The position numbers and the translations under genes are program-made. The notes beneath the pieces are model-generated. The model saw only the letters and a list, made by a program, of their open reading frames with translations. It had not been told where the DNA came from and searched no databases. Of a stretch of 64,000 bases of DNA, positions 36,875 through 48,348 are shown piece by piece (within the stretch, counting starts at the first letter, position 1; each line of letters begins with the position of its first letter). Location: contig CM055112.1 in assembly GCA_029204225.1 (NCBI GenBank), forward strand, positions 28,235,746 to 28,299,745. Direction: 5' to 3'. This stretch comes from Diphasiastrum complanatum (Eukaryota > Streptophyta > Lycopodiopsida > Lycopodiales > Lycopodiaceae).

Positions 36875-37225
36875 TGATGAGAATCAGATTCGTGTATCGC
36901 GATTTGGATTTCGCAGTCGCGAAGCTTTCACGATAGAAACCACGATCCTCTTGTGACTCGGATGGAGTTCAGATGCAATCGCTGGACACTGCCAGCTGAA
37001 TCACTCCTATAGTCCTCCAGAATGTAGTTAGGCTCTGCTGATCTACGTTTATAAAATTAATACAGCATTCAACATAGTTTCAGCCAAGGTGTGGAATTAA
37101 AATGAACAAGAAAAACTCAGACACACGATTAATAGTAGAAACATTTGCATTCGAGATCTGACACAACAAGAGAAATTATCTATATTGATCTTCCTCTATT
37201 TTTTTCAAGCACTGCATGCAAATCA
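36875..37225 (+). repeat. Left arm of ~345-bp inverted repeat
   Basis: It begins TGATGAGAATCAGATTCGTG and ends near CACTGCATGCAAATC. The block is complementary over its whole length to 38750-39087, at very roughly 85-90% identity by eye with small indels. The TG start and LTR-like composition suggest that each arm is an LTR of the same family in opposite orientation. Confidence 0.85.
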
Positions 37226-38437
37226 CAGACTTTCAAAGAGGCGATTGAAGGTCCAGAAAAGGACAGATGGATCCATGCCATGAACGAAGAGATGGAGTCG
37301 ATGAGGCAGAACCATGTATGGACGCTGGAGCCATTACCACATAAGCGCAAGACTGTCAAATGCAAATGGGTTTTCAAGCTCAAATACGGACCAGACAGGA
37401 ATGTAACGAAATACAAGGAAAGACTTGTAGCGAAAGGTTTTTCTCAGAGATACGATATTGACTACTCTGAAACCTTCTCTCTTGTCGTCAAACATTTGTC
37501 CCTACGTTTGATATTTGCATATGCAGTAGCTTATGACCTCAGGATCCACATTGTGGACGCAAAGACAGCCTTGTTGCATGGCGAATTAGATAAAGAGGTC
37601 TACATGGATCAACTCCTAGGATATGTCTCGAATTCACTTCCTAACTATGCATGTAGAATGCATAGAAGCATCTACGGTCTAAAACAATCAGCCCGACAAT
37701 GGTACAAGAAGAAAGATCAAGCCCTGAAATCACTAGGATTCAAGCCTCTATTGGCTGATTCCAATGTATATGTCAGAGTTACAGATGGGCAGATCATCAT
37801 TGTGGCTGTGTATGTGGACGACACTCTGATAGGAGCAGTCTCGGAATCATAAAGCTATCATGCTTTGAGAGGCTGCTAAGGCAGTTCCTGGACAAATTGG
37901 GCGAAACAAGGAACGAGCCCCTGGTCTTGCAGATGGACAACACCTCTGCAATATACCTGACGAAAGATCTCGTGTTCCATTCCAGAACGAAGCACATTGC
38001 GATCAAGTACTACTTGATTAGGGATCTAATTGAGAAGAAGATACTGCAGACCACCTTCATCGGAATGAGAGACATGGTTGCTGACATCTTCACTAAAGCC
38101 CTGGACAAAGGACTCTTTGAGAGACAAAGGAGCAGTCTCGGGATCGTAAAGCTATCATGCTTTGAGAGGGAGCTGAAGACACAAAACATTTCTAATTACA
38201 AAGCCTTGCTAGCTTTCAGCCCTCAACCCGACAAAGACATTTGCGAACTCGAACATCTGGAGACACGAAGCACGAAAAGTTTCACGAACACGAAAGTCAA
38301 AGCAGACGAAGACGAACGGTTTGCGAACACGAAAGATTCACGAATGAGAATCTTTTGCGGTCCAGTACGAGAGAAGGCAAACGACCAAAACAAAACCAAC
38401 GACATCAACGAAACTTCTCCTGCCTGCACGCTCCTTT
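37226..38437 (+). pseudogene. Internally deleted Ty1-copia RT-RNase H remnant
   Basis: Bases 37229-37850 encode the N-terminal half of reverse transcriptase (TFKEAIEGPEKDRWIHAMNE, KCKWVFKLKY, KERLVAKGFSQ, IYGLKQSARQWY) up to the active-site motif VYVDDTLIGA, then a stop. The next frame from 37897 encodes the C-terminal RNase H end (LQMDNTSAIYL, FHSRTKHIAIKYYLI, GMRDMVADIFTKALDKG). About 250-300 residues between them are missing. A 41-bp direct repeat sits at the deletion point (37832-37872) and again at the end of the RNase H segment (38129-38169). The frame continues past the normal end to a stop at 38437-38439 with unrelated sequence. Confidence 0.88.
37832..38169 (+). repeat. 41-bp direct repeat bracketing the RNase H remnant
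   Basis: Copies at 37832-37872 and 38129-38169 differ at two positions. Each begins GGAGCAGTCTCGG and ends GCTATCATGCTTTGAGAGG. The first copy sits exactly where the RT frame breaks. Confidence 0.92.
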
Positions 38438-38749
38438 AGGTCATGGCTAATCTGCCACTCTTGTAATTTCCTGATTAGTTGTAGATGCTTAATCACTCTA
38501 ATCTCATATTTACATAGAGCAACCATACTTACTGCATGATACTTGACATATAGATCAACAGAATCCACATAAAGTGTAATGTAGTAGTCTGATGCTAGTA
38601 AGCAATCAAGACGAAATACAGACAACAAGTCCGCCTACGTGCGAGACGAGCTCTGTGATCAGGATCCATAGAGATCTAACTGTCTGCTAATAAAGCGAGA
38701 CGATTACTCGTGAGAGAATTGTGTTTCTCCCACGCCAACGCACTGCGTG

Positions 38750-39087
38750 GATTTGCATGTAGTGCTTGAAGAAAACAGATGAAGATCAATATAGATAATT
38801 TCTCTTGTTGTGTAAGCATCTCGAATGCAAATGCTTCTGCTGTTAATCATGTGTCTGAGTTTTTCTTGTTCACTTTAATTCCACACCTTGGTTGAAACTA
38901 TGTTGCTGCATTAAGTTTATGATCAGCAGAGCCTGACTACATTCTGGAGGATTGTAGGAGTGATTCAGTTGGCAGTGTCCAGCGATCGCATCTGAACTCC
39001 ATCCGAGTCGCAACAGGATCGTGGTTCCTATCATGAAAGCTTTGCGACAACAAAATCCAAATCGTGATACACGAATTTGACTCTCAT
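38750..39087 (-). repeat. Right arm of ~345-bp inverted repeat
   Basis: Reverse complement of the left arm at 36875-37225. It starts GATTTGCATGTAGTGCTTGA and ends at GACTCTCATCA. Together the arms enclose about 1.5 kb of copia remnant. Confidence 0.85.
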
Positions 39088-39090
39088 CAG

Positions 39091-40079
39091 GGATTGGTCA
39101 TGTCAGAAAGCTTCAGTGAGGGAAAGTGCCCACACTGCCCTTATGCAAATGACTAGGGTCTATTACTGCTTCGAACCTTGGAGGTTGTCCTAGTCATTCC
39201 GTACTCCCCAATCAATGAGAGTTTCCAGGCTCTCAGAAGTACGATTGCAAGGAGAGGTTATTAATACGCTATCTCCACTTGGTTTCTCTAGGTCCAGAAT
39301 CTGACTCCTAGATTGTCCTTGCTTCCATATGGGGGCTAGTAATAAAATCATTAGCAAGATGTTCACTGGGAATTTCTAAAACCAAATCAGGGTGTTGAAA
39401 CCATGCGCTTCTAGGATCATTCAACGGATTCCCGTTGTCACTGTTAGACGCTACAGATGAGTGTACTGATGGCTCAAAGATTGGGGTTTGTGTAAGAGAT
39501 TGTATTATTTCTGCATATCGAGTGGAGGTGGCATCTGTCAAATGCCAATATCCATCAATCACCAGTTTGTATACTTCTAGATAACCATGTTCTCCACAAT
39601 GTTGTACCCTAATCAGACTATCACCGGGAAGTAGGTTGTGATGGAACTCTGGGGTGTAGAAATGGTATCATAAGATTCTCCTTCTATTTGGAAAACATCG
39701 TCGAGTGATGGCAAGAGTTGATACTCGACTCTACTCATACGTAACTATCCATCTTTGTTTTCTTGGCTTTTCATTTGGTAAAGCAGAGCATTACCCTTTT
39801 ATCCTCTGAAAGACCTCCTAGTCTTTAGAGATAGCCCCTAATTCCATGTGTTCACACTGCTTGGCCCATCGGTCAGTCCAGTGCTTGAAATTACCTTAAG
39901 TTTGTCGTTAGGATTTCCATGATATTTTGGCCCTGTTACAATATTTTTTAGTGGTGAAATTTTCACCGTATTTTTTTTTTGCCGATTCTTTTCTCAAAAC
40001 TGGCTGCTACAACATTTATGACTAGGGCTCTTTTGACAAGCTGCGATAGGAAGTAAAGATCAAATTGACTAAAGTCTTA
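39091..40079. other. Unassigned sequence
   Basis: An 84-codon minus-strand frame at 39308-39562 is of unknown origin. There are no domains, LTR ends or repeats that I can support. Confidence 0.4.
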
Positions 40080-41575
40080 CGACTGGACTGAAGGTCTCAG
40101 TGTTATCAATCCCGTAGGTTTGTTCATATCCTTTGACAACTAGTCGAGCTTTCCATTTGGCTGTTTGGACCATTTGGATTGAGCTTCAACTTGAAGATCC
40201 ACTTAGTGTCGATGAACTTGGCATCAGGAGGAGCTTCGACAAGATGCTAGGTCTTGTTCTTCATCAATGAATTATACTCAACATGCATGGCAATACGCTA
40301 GTTTTTTACATTCGAACTCCACAGTGCTTCTGCTACTGAGGCAGGTTCATCATAACTAACGAATGCATGAGGGGTATAATGATTAGGTTCTTGTCGATGT
40401 CGAGCAGATCTTCGAACAAAAGTCAGTTGCTGAGATGATGATTCTCCTTGCTGTGCAACTTGGGTATCTTTGATTGTCGGAACAATCATAGGTTGAGGCC
40501 TGTTGATGGTGATGAGAGTCGTTGGAACAAACCCTTGCATTGGCTGCTTCAGATAGCCAAACACTCGGAGGTGCTTTAGACTCGATTTTTAGCCATGAAA
40601 GGCTTCGAAGGGAGTTCTTGAATCAACTACTTTAGTGCTTGAGTAATTTTGTAGATAGCAAGCTGTTGAATAACATCAACCCAAAAATTCTTGAGTAGTT
40701 GAGCATTTGACATCATTGATCGTGCTGCATTGAGTAGTGTTCAATTCTTCCTCTCAGCTACTCCATTCTGTTGTGGTGTGTAGCAGGTGGTAAACTGATG
40801 ATGAATGTCGCATGATGATAGGTAGTCGGACAATTCATCTAACAAGAACACTCCACCACTGTTTGTATGCAAGGTCTTGAGTCTTTGACCAATCTGTGTC
40901 TCGGTACTGTTTGAATTTTTTGAAATAGTTGAATGCCCCAAACTTGCTCTTAATGAACATAATACAAGTGAATCTTGAATAGTCATTGATAAAAGTGATA
41001 AAGTATAGTGCTGAACCCAAAGAGAGAACACTCATAGGGCCACACAAATAATTATGTATCAATCCTAAAATAGACTTAGCTCTAGTGGCTTTTCCCTTTG
41101 GGAATCTTGATCTAGGTTGTTTGCCTTGTAGGCACATCCCACAAACATGTCGAATGTTAGTGGGGTAGCATTAATATTTAGATCCTTGACCATACTATTA
41201 TGGTGCATATACAAGATAGATCTCATGTTCAAGTTTCCTAATATTCGATGCCATAACTGGGCATTTGAAATACTCACATTAGTAGTAAGTGCATATTCAT
41301 AACTCAAAATGTACAAATTACCTTCTTTGTTTGCAGAGAAGACTTCTTTACCTTTCTTATCCAAAATAGTACATTGCTTTGAATTGAACAAAGCTCTGTA
41401 GTCCTGATCAGTGAGCTTGCTGACTGACAATAAATTCTTTGTCAATTTGGGTACATAAAGTACATCATTGAGCAAGGTCAATTCACCATATGGAAGATGA
41501 AGGCGTATAAATCATTTGCCACCAATATGTAGTGTACTGGACATACATCGAATCTGTTGGTGTGAGGTTTTCAAA
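40080..41575 (-). pseudogene. Ty1-copia polyprotein fragment (pre-integrase to early RT)
   Basis: Read on the minus strand. Bases 41481-41140 encode LLNDVLYVPKLTKNLLSVSK and the pre-integrase motif QLWHRILGNLN. After a frameshift near 41135, QGKQPRSRFPKGKA, LYFITFINDYSRFT and FIKSKFGAF follow (integrase core). After another shift near 40.9 kb comes LKTLHTNSGGVF and TTCYTPQQNGVAERKN, then a stop and LLNAARSMM. Bases 40564-40298 encode the linker RRSARHRQEPNHYTP. About 40300-40130 encode the start of reverse transcriptase ([22 protein letters not shown]). It breaks off near 40.08 kb before the catalytic palm. Multiple frameshifts and stops make it nonfunctional. Upstream protease and gag are missing or replaced by the LTR-like block at 41.6-42.0 kb. 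Confidence 0.88.
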
Positions 41576-41595
41576 TAAGAACTTGCATGGAGTCA

Positions 41596-42027
41596 TGTAA
41601 AACGTCCCCCATGACTCCCGACCGAGATAGAGCTTCCAAGAACACCAAGAGAAGATTGCAGTAGACGAAACCGTCCCAACCAACCCTAGACCCAATACCG
41701 GTCTAGCCCCCAAGCAATCCAGGAGATAGACAAGCCACAGGAAGAGCGCTTCACAGTCTAACAACATAACGACCCCATACTCTTCCATGATCCTCATAGA
41801 CACTGGTGAGGGTACATATAGAGATATCCATTTGTCCATGCACTGAAACCACATGGAAGCACTCTAATTGATCATGCCAATCCCCCATGCATGTCCTCTG
41901 CATGTAGGAACCCCAACCCATAATAGTCAAGACCCATGCATAAGCACAGTGCATGTACATCCTATCCCATACTAGGATGCCAACACACATGTCTTACCAC
42001 ATGCGGGTGTGACCCCATGGTCCTACA
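41596..42027 (-). repeat. LTR-like block, probable solo or truncated LTR
   Basis: On the minus strand it runs from TGTAGGACCATGG to GGACGTTTTACA, so it has TG...CA ends and about 432 bp. It contains CTCTATATGTAC as a possible promoter core. It also contains GCTTGGGGGCTAGA followed by GGTCTAGGGTTGGTTGGG, which match the 3' part of the gypsy-type LTR at 48349-48837. No target-site duplication was found (left flank AGTCA, right flank CGACT). Confidence 0.5.
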
Positions 42028-42032
42028 CGACT

Positions 42033-42246
42033 TGTGGAAAACGTACAAAAAGGACCAAGAGTGGATCCTAATCTGATCCTCAAGAGGGATTGGATGTTAG
42101 ATTTACTTGATCTATCAATCTACATAAGATTAAGATCAATCTAGATCAATTCTAGACATAAAATCCAAACAAGAACAATCATTTATTGAAGGTAAATGTA
42201 CTTGCTGGTTTCACACGTGTGAAACCCTGCCAGGGTATGGACTCCA
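42033..42246 (-). repeat. 214-bp direct repeat, left copy (probable LTR)
   Basis: It begins TGTGGAAAACGTAC on the + strand and ends GGACTCCA, so it has TG...CA ends. It differs from the copy at 44410-44623 at 4 of 214 positions. It contains a 20-bp perfect palindrome (42207-42226) and, on the minus strand, an AATAAATG polyadenylation-like signal. Confidence 0.85.
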
Positions 42247-44409
42247 CGGTTCTTCATAAGTTGACATGAGCGCATAAATGAAACTAATTTCATTTTGTGA
42301 TTGCTCCTTATTCTTGATTGATTTCTCTTGGATAATAACAATAAGTTTGAACTTGTCCAAAGTTCCAAGCAAAATACTTTCCAAGGACATGAAATAAATC
42401 CAAGTTACTTTCATGAAAGTGACTTTGCATCTTGAACCAAACAATGCACTTCCAAATGAAAAATTTCAAAAGATTTGACATGTGTTGTGATGGACTCTTG
42501 AAGACGAATCTTGCAAGTCCTTGTGAGACTCCAAGCCTCATTCACCTTTCCACAAAGGAAACACCTTTCCTTGGACTTGTCCTTCGTGTATTTGCATTTT
42601 GAACTTGAAGCTCCATCCTTCACCTCGGCCCCCTTGCTTTGGTTCTCCTTGGATGGACTGGTCTTCTTTTTGTAGCATCTTGAGAAAAAATATCCTCCCT
42701 TGCCACAAAGGTTGCATGCCACCTATTGATGCCATGTGAATAAAAACCTGTGATATGATTCTACAAATGTAATTTGTGACTTTCAAGACACTAGATTTGA
42801 ACATCTTCAACAATCTAGAAGGATCTACAAAAGATCTAGCTCACAAACCTAAGAATCAATCTTCACAGTAATGACTAGTCACTTGGAAACTTTGCTTTGA
42901 TCACTAAGACAAAAGCACACAATCTTTGAATAAAATCACCAAAGAAATCAGATCCAATCCCCTATTGGAATCATCAAATACCAATGACTCTTTCTTTTGA
43001 AAGTTGAAATGGATATGAAAAACATTTGACACCTAGATTTTCCTTTTCACTTGACTAGTTCTCTCAACACTTGAGATTCTTGAACAAAAGATGGGTTTTG
43101 TTTCAAATATATGAAAATCAAACTTAATCACTTCTTTTGGACTCACTCTTGACCCAAATAATCTCACACTTGAGAGTTAGAATGAATTTGATTTGATTTG
43201 ACAACAAACTATACCACCAATTTTTCACAAAGCTTAAAAAATTAGACAACTAGAGATTCACAAAGATCTCAACCATGCATGAATACTCAAATATGGACTC
43301 TCCTCATTCTAGACATCCAATGGGATCTCAAATTGACCCTCACACTCTCACAAAGAAAGTTGAATAGAACTAATTTGAGTTTCATACATACTATGTCAAT
43401 TTTTGCTCAATAAATTGATTCGATCACCCCTATTGGATTCCACCAATTACTCTACCTCTTAAGACTTGGAATGAAATTCAAAATCAAAGGCTATGATTTT
43501 TCTCACTAAGATATTGTGTTTCAAAGAGCTAATGCCACTTAGAAAGATTTGATCACCTGGGAAGAGACGAACTCTCCACCAATAACAACACAAAATGAGC
43601 TTCTAGATCTTGCCTTCTACAAAGAAAGGAACTCTTAGAAAATTGGATCTCTCTCTACACATTTGCCATAGACACCTTAATGACTCTTTTCAAACCTTAC
43701 AATTACTCAAACAAATTGAGTAGGGTTGAACAATGTGACTTGGATCTTAATCTCTTTTCTAGAACTCTCAATTTAAGCCAATCTATGTCAAATTCTACAA
43801 AAGATTTGCATAGATGCTCTATATGCACTAGAAACTCTCAAAGGTTTCACTTGGAGGACAGATCCAAGGATGTTTTCTAGCAAATTGATGCTTCTAAACT
43901 TGACCCTATCACTCTTGAACAAATCTAGAGTGATGGTACAATGGATTACAACCTCTCACCTTGCATATCACTCCTTAATCTATGATTTTTAGCAAAATCT
44001 CTCTCAACTTCAACATGCACTCAAAAAATCAGAGATGATCAATTAATGCACCTATTTCCAGCCTCAAATTTAATTTTTTGGCTGATCTAATCCAAGAACT
44101 AATCAAGGATTAGATTCTCTATAGAAAATGCTTGAATTTGCACCAAAAATCTCTCAAATTGGGTGTGTGAGTCAAATTGTAAAATTTTTTGAATTTTATC
44201 AGCCAAAACCGGAGCTGTACGGACTCACACGTGTGAAAAGGGTTCCTACAGCCCACAACAAGTTCTGGTCCAAAATTTTTGAGAATATCTATCAAATCCA
44301 ACTCGCTACCCAAAATTTGACTAGTTTCCAAAAAACTGCTTATTTTGGCTTTGATTTGGATTAACCCTATCAATTTCAACAAAACCTCTTGTACTAGGCT
44401 CTAATACCA
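42247..44409 (-). mobile_element. Interior of a possible gag-only retroelement
   Basis: The 2.16-kb interval lies between the two 214-bp repeats. Its right end, read on the minus strand, starts TGGTATTAGAGCC (44398-44409), one base different from the initiator-Met tRNA primer site TGGTATCAGAGC and directly abutting the repeat. At about 42720-42530 the minus strand encodes CNLCGKGGYFFSRC and later CFLCGK, a zinc-knuckle-like pattern with the usual His replaced by Tyr. No protease, integrase or reverse transcriptase is present. The sequence upstream of the left repeat (GAAGAACCG) is only a weak polypurine tract. It fits a terminal-repeat-with-gag element, but see the finding for the alternative. 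Confidence 0.5.
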
Positions 44410-44623
44410 TGTGAAAAAAGTACAAAAAGGACCAAGAGTGGATCCTAATCTGATCCTCAAGAGGGATTGGATGTTAGATTTACTTGACCTATCAATCTAC
44501 ATAAGATTAAGATCAATCTAGATCAATTCTAGACATAAAATCCAAACAAGAACAATCATTTATTGAAGGTAAATGTACTTGCTGGTTTCACACGTGTGAA
44601 ACCCTGTCAGGGTATGGACTCCA
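44410..44623 (-). repeat. 214-bp direct repeat, right copy (probable LTR)
   Basis: It begins TGTGAAAAAAGTAC and ends GGACTCCA on the + strand, the same length as the left copy with 4 differences. The primer-binding-site-like sequence abuts its left edge. The perfect palindrome lies at 44584-44603, with a smaller CCCTG/CAGGG palindrome next to it. Confidence 0.85.
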
Positions 44624-45320
44624 ACCTGAAAATCAAGTACACATTGATAGAACCTCAAAACAATCAAAACAAATGTAGATAAATGGAGAGAATCACTCAA
44701 AATTGCTTCCAAAACCAAGATTGGTGTCTCACATTGATTATGGCCAAATGTGGCTCTATATATACAATAAGTGAGAGCTCGTGGTACTGATCATCCCTCT
44801 GATCCCACATGTGTGAAGGTGCTTTGTCATATGATGATTCATCATGCAAAACTGACACTTGGACAAAACCTTCTATTTTGGGCACTTTTGGTCCATTTTC
44901 CTTCTATATGGAGATCTACTTGGAAATCTTCTACAAGTCAAAATTCACCTACTTCAGCTTATTCCACACATGTGAGCTGTCCTCTACACATGGGATATGA
45001 CACCTAACCAAAGGATGTGGCTCATGCAATCAATAGATCGATGCCATGTGTCATATGTATAGAAAACTAGTTTTTGGCCTTTTTAGCCACTAGAACTTGA
45101 ATTAAATCATATGTACAACCTATATAATTATAGTACATGACAAGTACACTATTTTCACACGTGGGAACAGGCTCCACACATGTGTGTTTATTTATATACA
45201 AGATTTTTGGCCTCTACCAAGCTTATTTTTGCATTTTTCACAGACTATTATCCAGATTAGGTATGGCCCCTACGTCCAAGACAGCTCCTAATGGTCCAAA
45301 CCCCCATTAGGGCCGTAACA
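44624..45320 (-). mobile_element. Gypsy-type LTR (3' LTR of the chromodomain element)
   Basis: On the minus strand it starts TGTTACGGCC at 45320, directly after the pol C-terminus and a purine-rich tract (45321-45345). The 48349 LTR begins with the same TGTTACGGCC. A TATA-like TGTATATATAGA lies near 44757-44768. The LTR either ends near 44624, or continues through the 214-bp block to the CA next to the primer site at 44409, which would make it about 911 bp. Several CACATGTG/CACGTG palindromes lie inside. Confidence 0.65.
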
Positions 45321-45348
45321 TACTTCTCCGCTTATTTTGTTTTTGTCC

Positions 45349-46050
45349 TCAGAACTTAAAGTCCGGGAAACTCTTCTTTAGATTACCTTCTAGATTCCAT
45401 GAATTCTCATCTTTAGAATATCCTTTCCAACAAACTAGATGCTCAGTAACCTCCCGATTACGCAATCGCTTAGATCTTGTATCAAGAATCTTTTCAGGTT
45501 CTAAAGGAATCCTTTCAGATAAATCTTCAAATGAATCTAGGCCTTTACCTGAACCAAGGTAATCCCTCACATGTGAACTCATCTCTAGACGATTAACGTG
45601 AAACATGGGTTGAGTCTTGATTTCCTCTTGTAACTCTAACTGGTAAACCAAAGACCCAATCTTATTCAAGATGTTATATGGTCCACAATAACGAGCACGC
45701 ACTTGTAATGCTTCCCAATATGCATTACCTTAGAATCCTTCAGAATTCTCAGATACACCCAATCCCCAACTTGAAACTCCCGAGGCAATCTTTTCAGATT
45801 AGCAAAATGTCTTAACCCAATTCTAGGTACTTAGAACATTTTCATGTGCTATCTGTAGCATTATCTGCATTTCTCGCAAGAAATCGGCCATTTTCTGAAT
45901 TTTAATCAACTCAGTTTCAACCGTTATCGGAGATTCGGATTGAAACATACATAAGCATACATGAACTATATCCAGTAATGCTTACTAGTATTACAAGCAA
46001 ACTCAATCAATGGAAGATACCTTATCCAACGAGATTGCCATAAGGAGAAT
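45349..46050 (-). pseudogene. Ty3-gypsy integrase C-terminus with chromodomain
   Basis: On the minus strand, about 46040-45850 gives decayed text such as FACNTSKHYWI and VETELIKIQKMADFLREMQI. Next come LKRLPREFQVGDWVYLRIL (about 45810-45735) and, after a frame change, ARYCGPYNILNKIGSLVYQL, TQPMFHVNRLEM and the chromodomain LDTRSKRLRNREVTEHLVCW and KGYSKDENSWNLEGNL, ending at 45349. Chromodomains of this kind target integration to marked chromatin in the chromovirus branch of gypsy elements. Frameshifts and at least one stop make it nonfunctional. The LTR starting TGTTACGGCC follows directly, as expected. Confidence 0.85.
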
Positions 46051-48348
46051 GATGCACAAAACATCCAACCTTTTCACCACTCACGTTACCCTCTCTTGAA
46101 AGTCAAATCTACTCTCCTTACAATGTCAATAAGGAATTTTCGACATGACTCAACATGTCATTTCAAACTCAAGGTTCCATCTAGAATACATCTAGACCTC
46201 AATACTCTTAAGTTCTGATCTAGAATAAAGATTGACAACGACGGAAGCCACCCACGATCTCCTACATATGGCACAACCACTTTTGTACCTTCTTCATTTG
46301 CCTGTAAAATTTGTGTATATAGTGAATACCATTTCAGCATTCAACCAAAAAACAAAAGAACGAAGCATGATTGTAACATGTTGGACAGACATTGTAGATG
46401 CTTTCACGCATTGATTATTTCTGAGTATGAAGTCCTAGTGAGCTTGCCAGAGCGAGCTTTTGCAAAAATTGGAACGAGATTTTCGTAGCAAGATTTTATG
46501 TTTAGTGTGTGATTATCGTATTAGAACATGTTTATCTTTCATGAAGTATTTTTCCATAATGTCTAATTACTATTTTTGGACTACTCATATTGCATACCAA
46601 AGAAAATGTGGAACATTGTTATGGTTCTTGCCTTTGGAATTGCATTAGACTACCACCCTACACATGTTCCCACACTCCACTTCTCCCATAATTCATAAAC
46701 AAACTCCTAGCAAACCGCATAGCTTTGGTTCAATACATAGCTTCATGGCCTTTGTCACGTACTTTTTGGATGCCTAATTGTTATAGTTGGTACCTAGGTG
46801 TTGTGTATTCCACATTTGAAAATGAGGGCTTTCTTGACTGAATATGTAACAAGGTTTGAGATGACCATTCAATTACACGAACATGCACTCATTTATGTCC
46901 TTGGGCTCATTTTATTGCCCATACGAGACTTAACCCCTATGTGGGGATTTATTTTTCCTGCTATTTGGAGACTTAACTCCTAGCATTTGATGCGGGGATT
47001 TATTATTCTTGCGTTATGGTTTTGGGGTTTATCATGGCCCACTACGGAAGGTTGTGCCTCCCTTCTCCCATAAGTTTTTTGGGTGTTCCTTGTCATTGTG
47101 ATTGTTGCCAATTTCTTTGTTTGGACTTTATTTTCCTAGTATTGTCCATTCCGTTCGAACTGCAATGTCACTTGGTTCTAAGACTCACGATTCATGGTTT
47201 TCTATTGATAACCTGCCTTTCTTGAATACAAGAGTTTTTAGAACTCATACAATCACACATGAGAGTTTGTATAGTGCATGCATGTACACTTACGTTAACT
47301 TAAAAGAGAAATGATAAAGTAATAATGGAACTACAAGATACAAGTACCTGTGAGGAGCATGAGCTCGCAAGAAAACTTACAATTCTAAATAGTGTTTTGA
47401 TTACGACTTCATAGAAGTTATTCCCATTGCGAACAGCCAATGAAAATATACATCACATAATTGAATATTTAAAATATCATACAAAACGTTAAGTACATAG
47501 TAGAAAGTATACAAGCTTGCACAATTCAACGGAGATCACGTGGACCCATATCACTCCCTTGTATTACAAATCATCACCCTGAGTACATTGAGCTAACTCA
47601 CGCAAGATGCCAAGCCTTCTTAATGAATAATCTTAAATTTTGTCAACACAACTTATTTGCTTTCACACTTCATTTATCAACAAGAGTATAGATTATAATC
47701 TACCAAAGTACAATGCACTCACAATAAAACAATTGATGCGCTTGCAACCATATACAATCATCAATATTGTATTCTAAAAATAAAATCCATAATCCAAACA
47801 AATATGATAATTGTGAGAGATTTCAGCTAGTTTAGTCTAGTTTAGTCACATTTTGGTAAATTGTCAATAAGAGGCCAAAACTCATTTTAGACTTAGAGAT
47901 AAACTTTTTGAAGTTATATTAGTTTAAAATACATTCAATAAACACTTTTTGAAAGTGTGGGAAAGTTGGTGGCCGAGTTTGAGAGAGAATCAAATTTGAA
48001 CTTTGGGTACATTGAATCTAGACCCAAAATAGTAGGGTCTACATTTCTCTCTCATTTCATCATTGTACATCGTTCTCTTTGGGTTCTACTACTCATTGGT
48101 GCACTATCTTGGTGATATCTTGCAATCTTGTGTGTAGAATGCTCATATTTTGCTATTTTTGGTTCCACACATGTAAAATACAGTAGGGTACTATAACTGT
48201 ACGGACAACAAACATATTTTATGTTTTGGTTCATGTTTGATTAGTATCTCTTAGAGTTTGCATCTCATTTTGTATGTAGATGCTGATTTTTATGCATTGG
48301 CAGGATTGTTGGTTTGTTCCTTATTGTAACCAAAGATCAGGGACATAG
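46051..48348. other. Unassigned sequence between two gypsy-type LTRs
   Basis: I see no gene. Short open frames at 46.8-47.3 kb match no family I know. The flanking LTRs are head to head, so this is unlikely to be the interior of a single element. Confidence 0.45.

Noticed and set aside
39308-39562. 84-codon minus-strand frame
   Set aside because: No match to copia or other domains and no neighbouring exon-like sequence.
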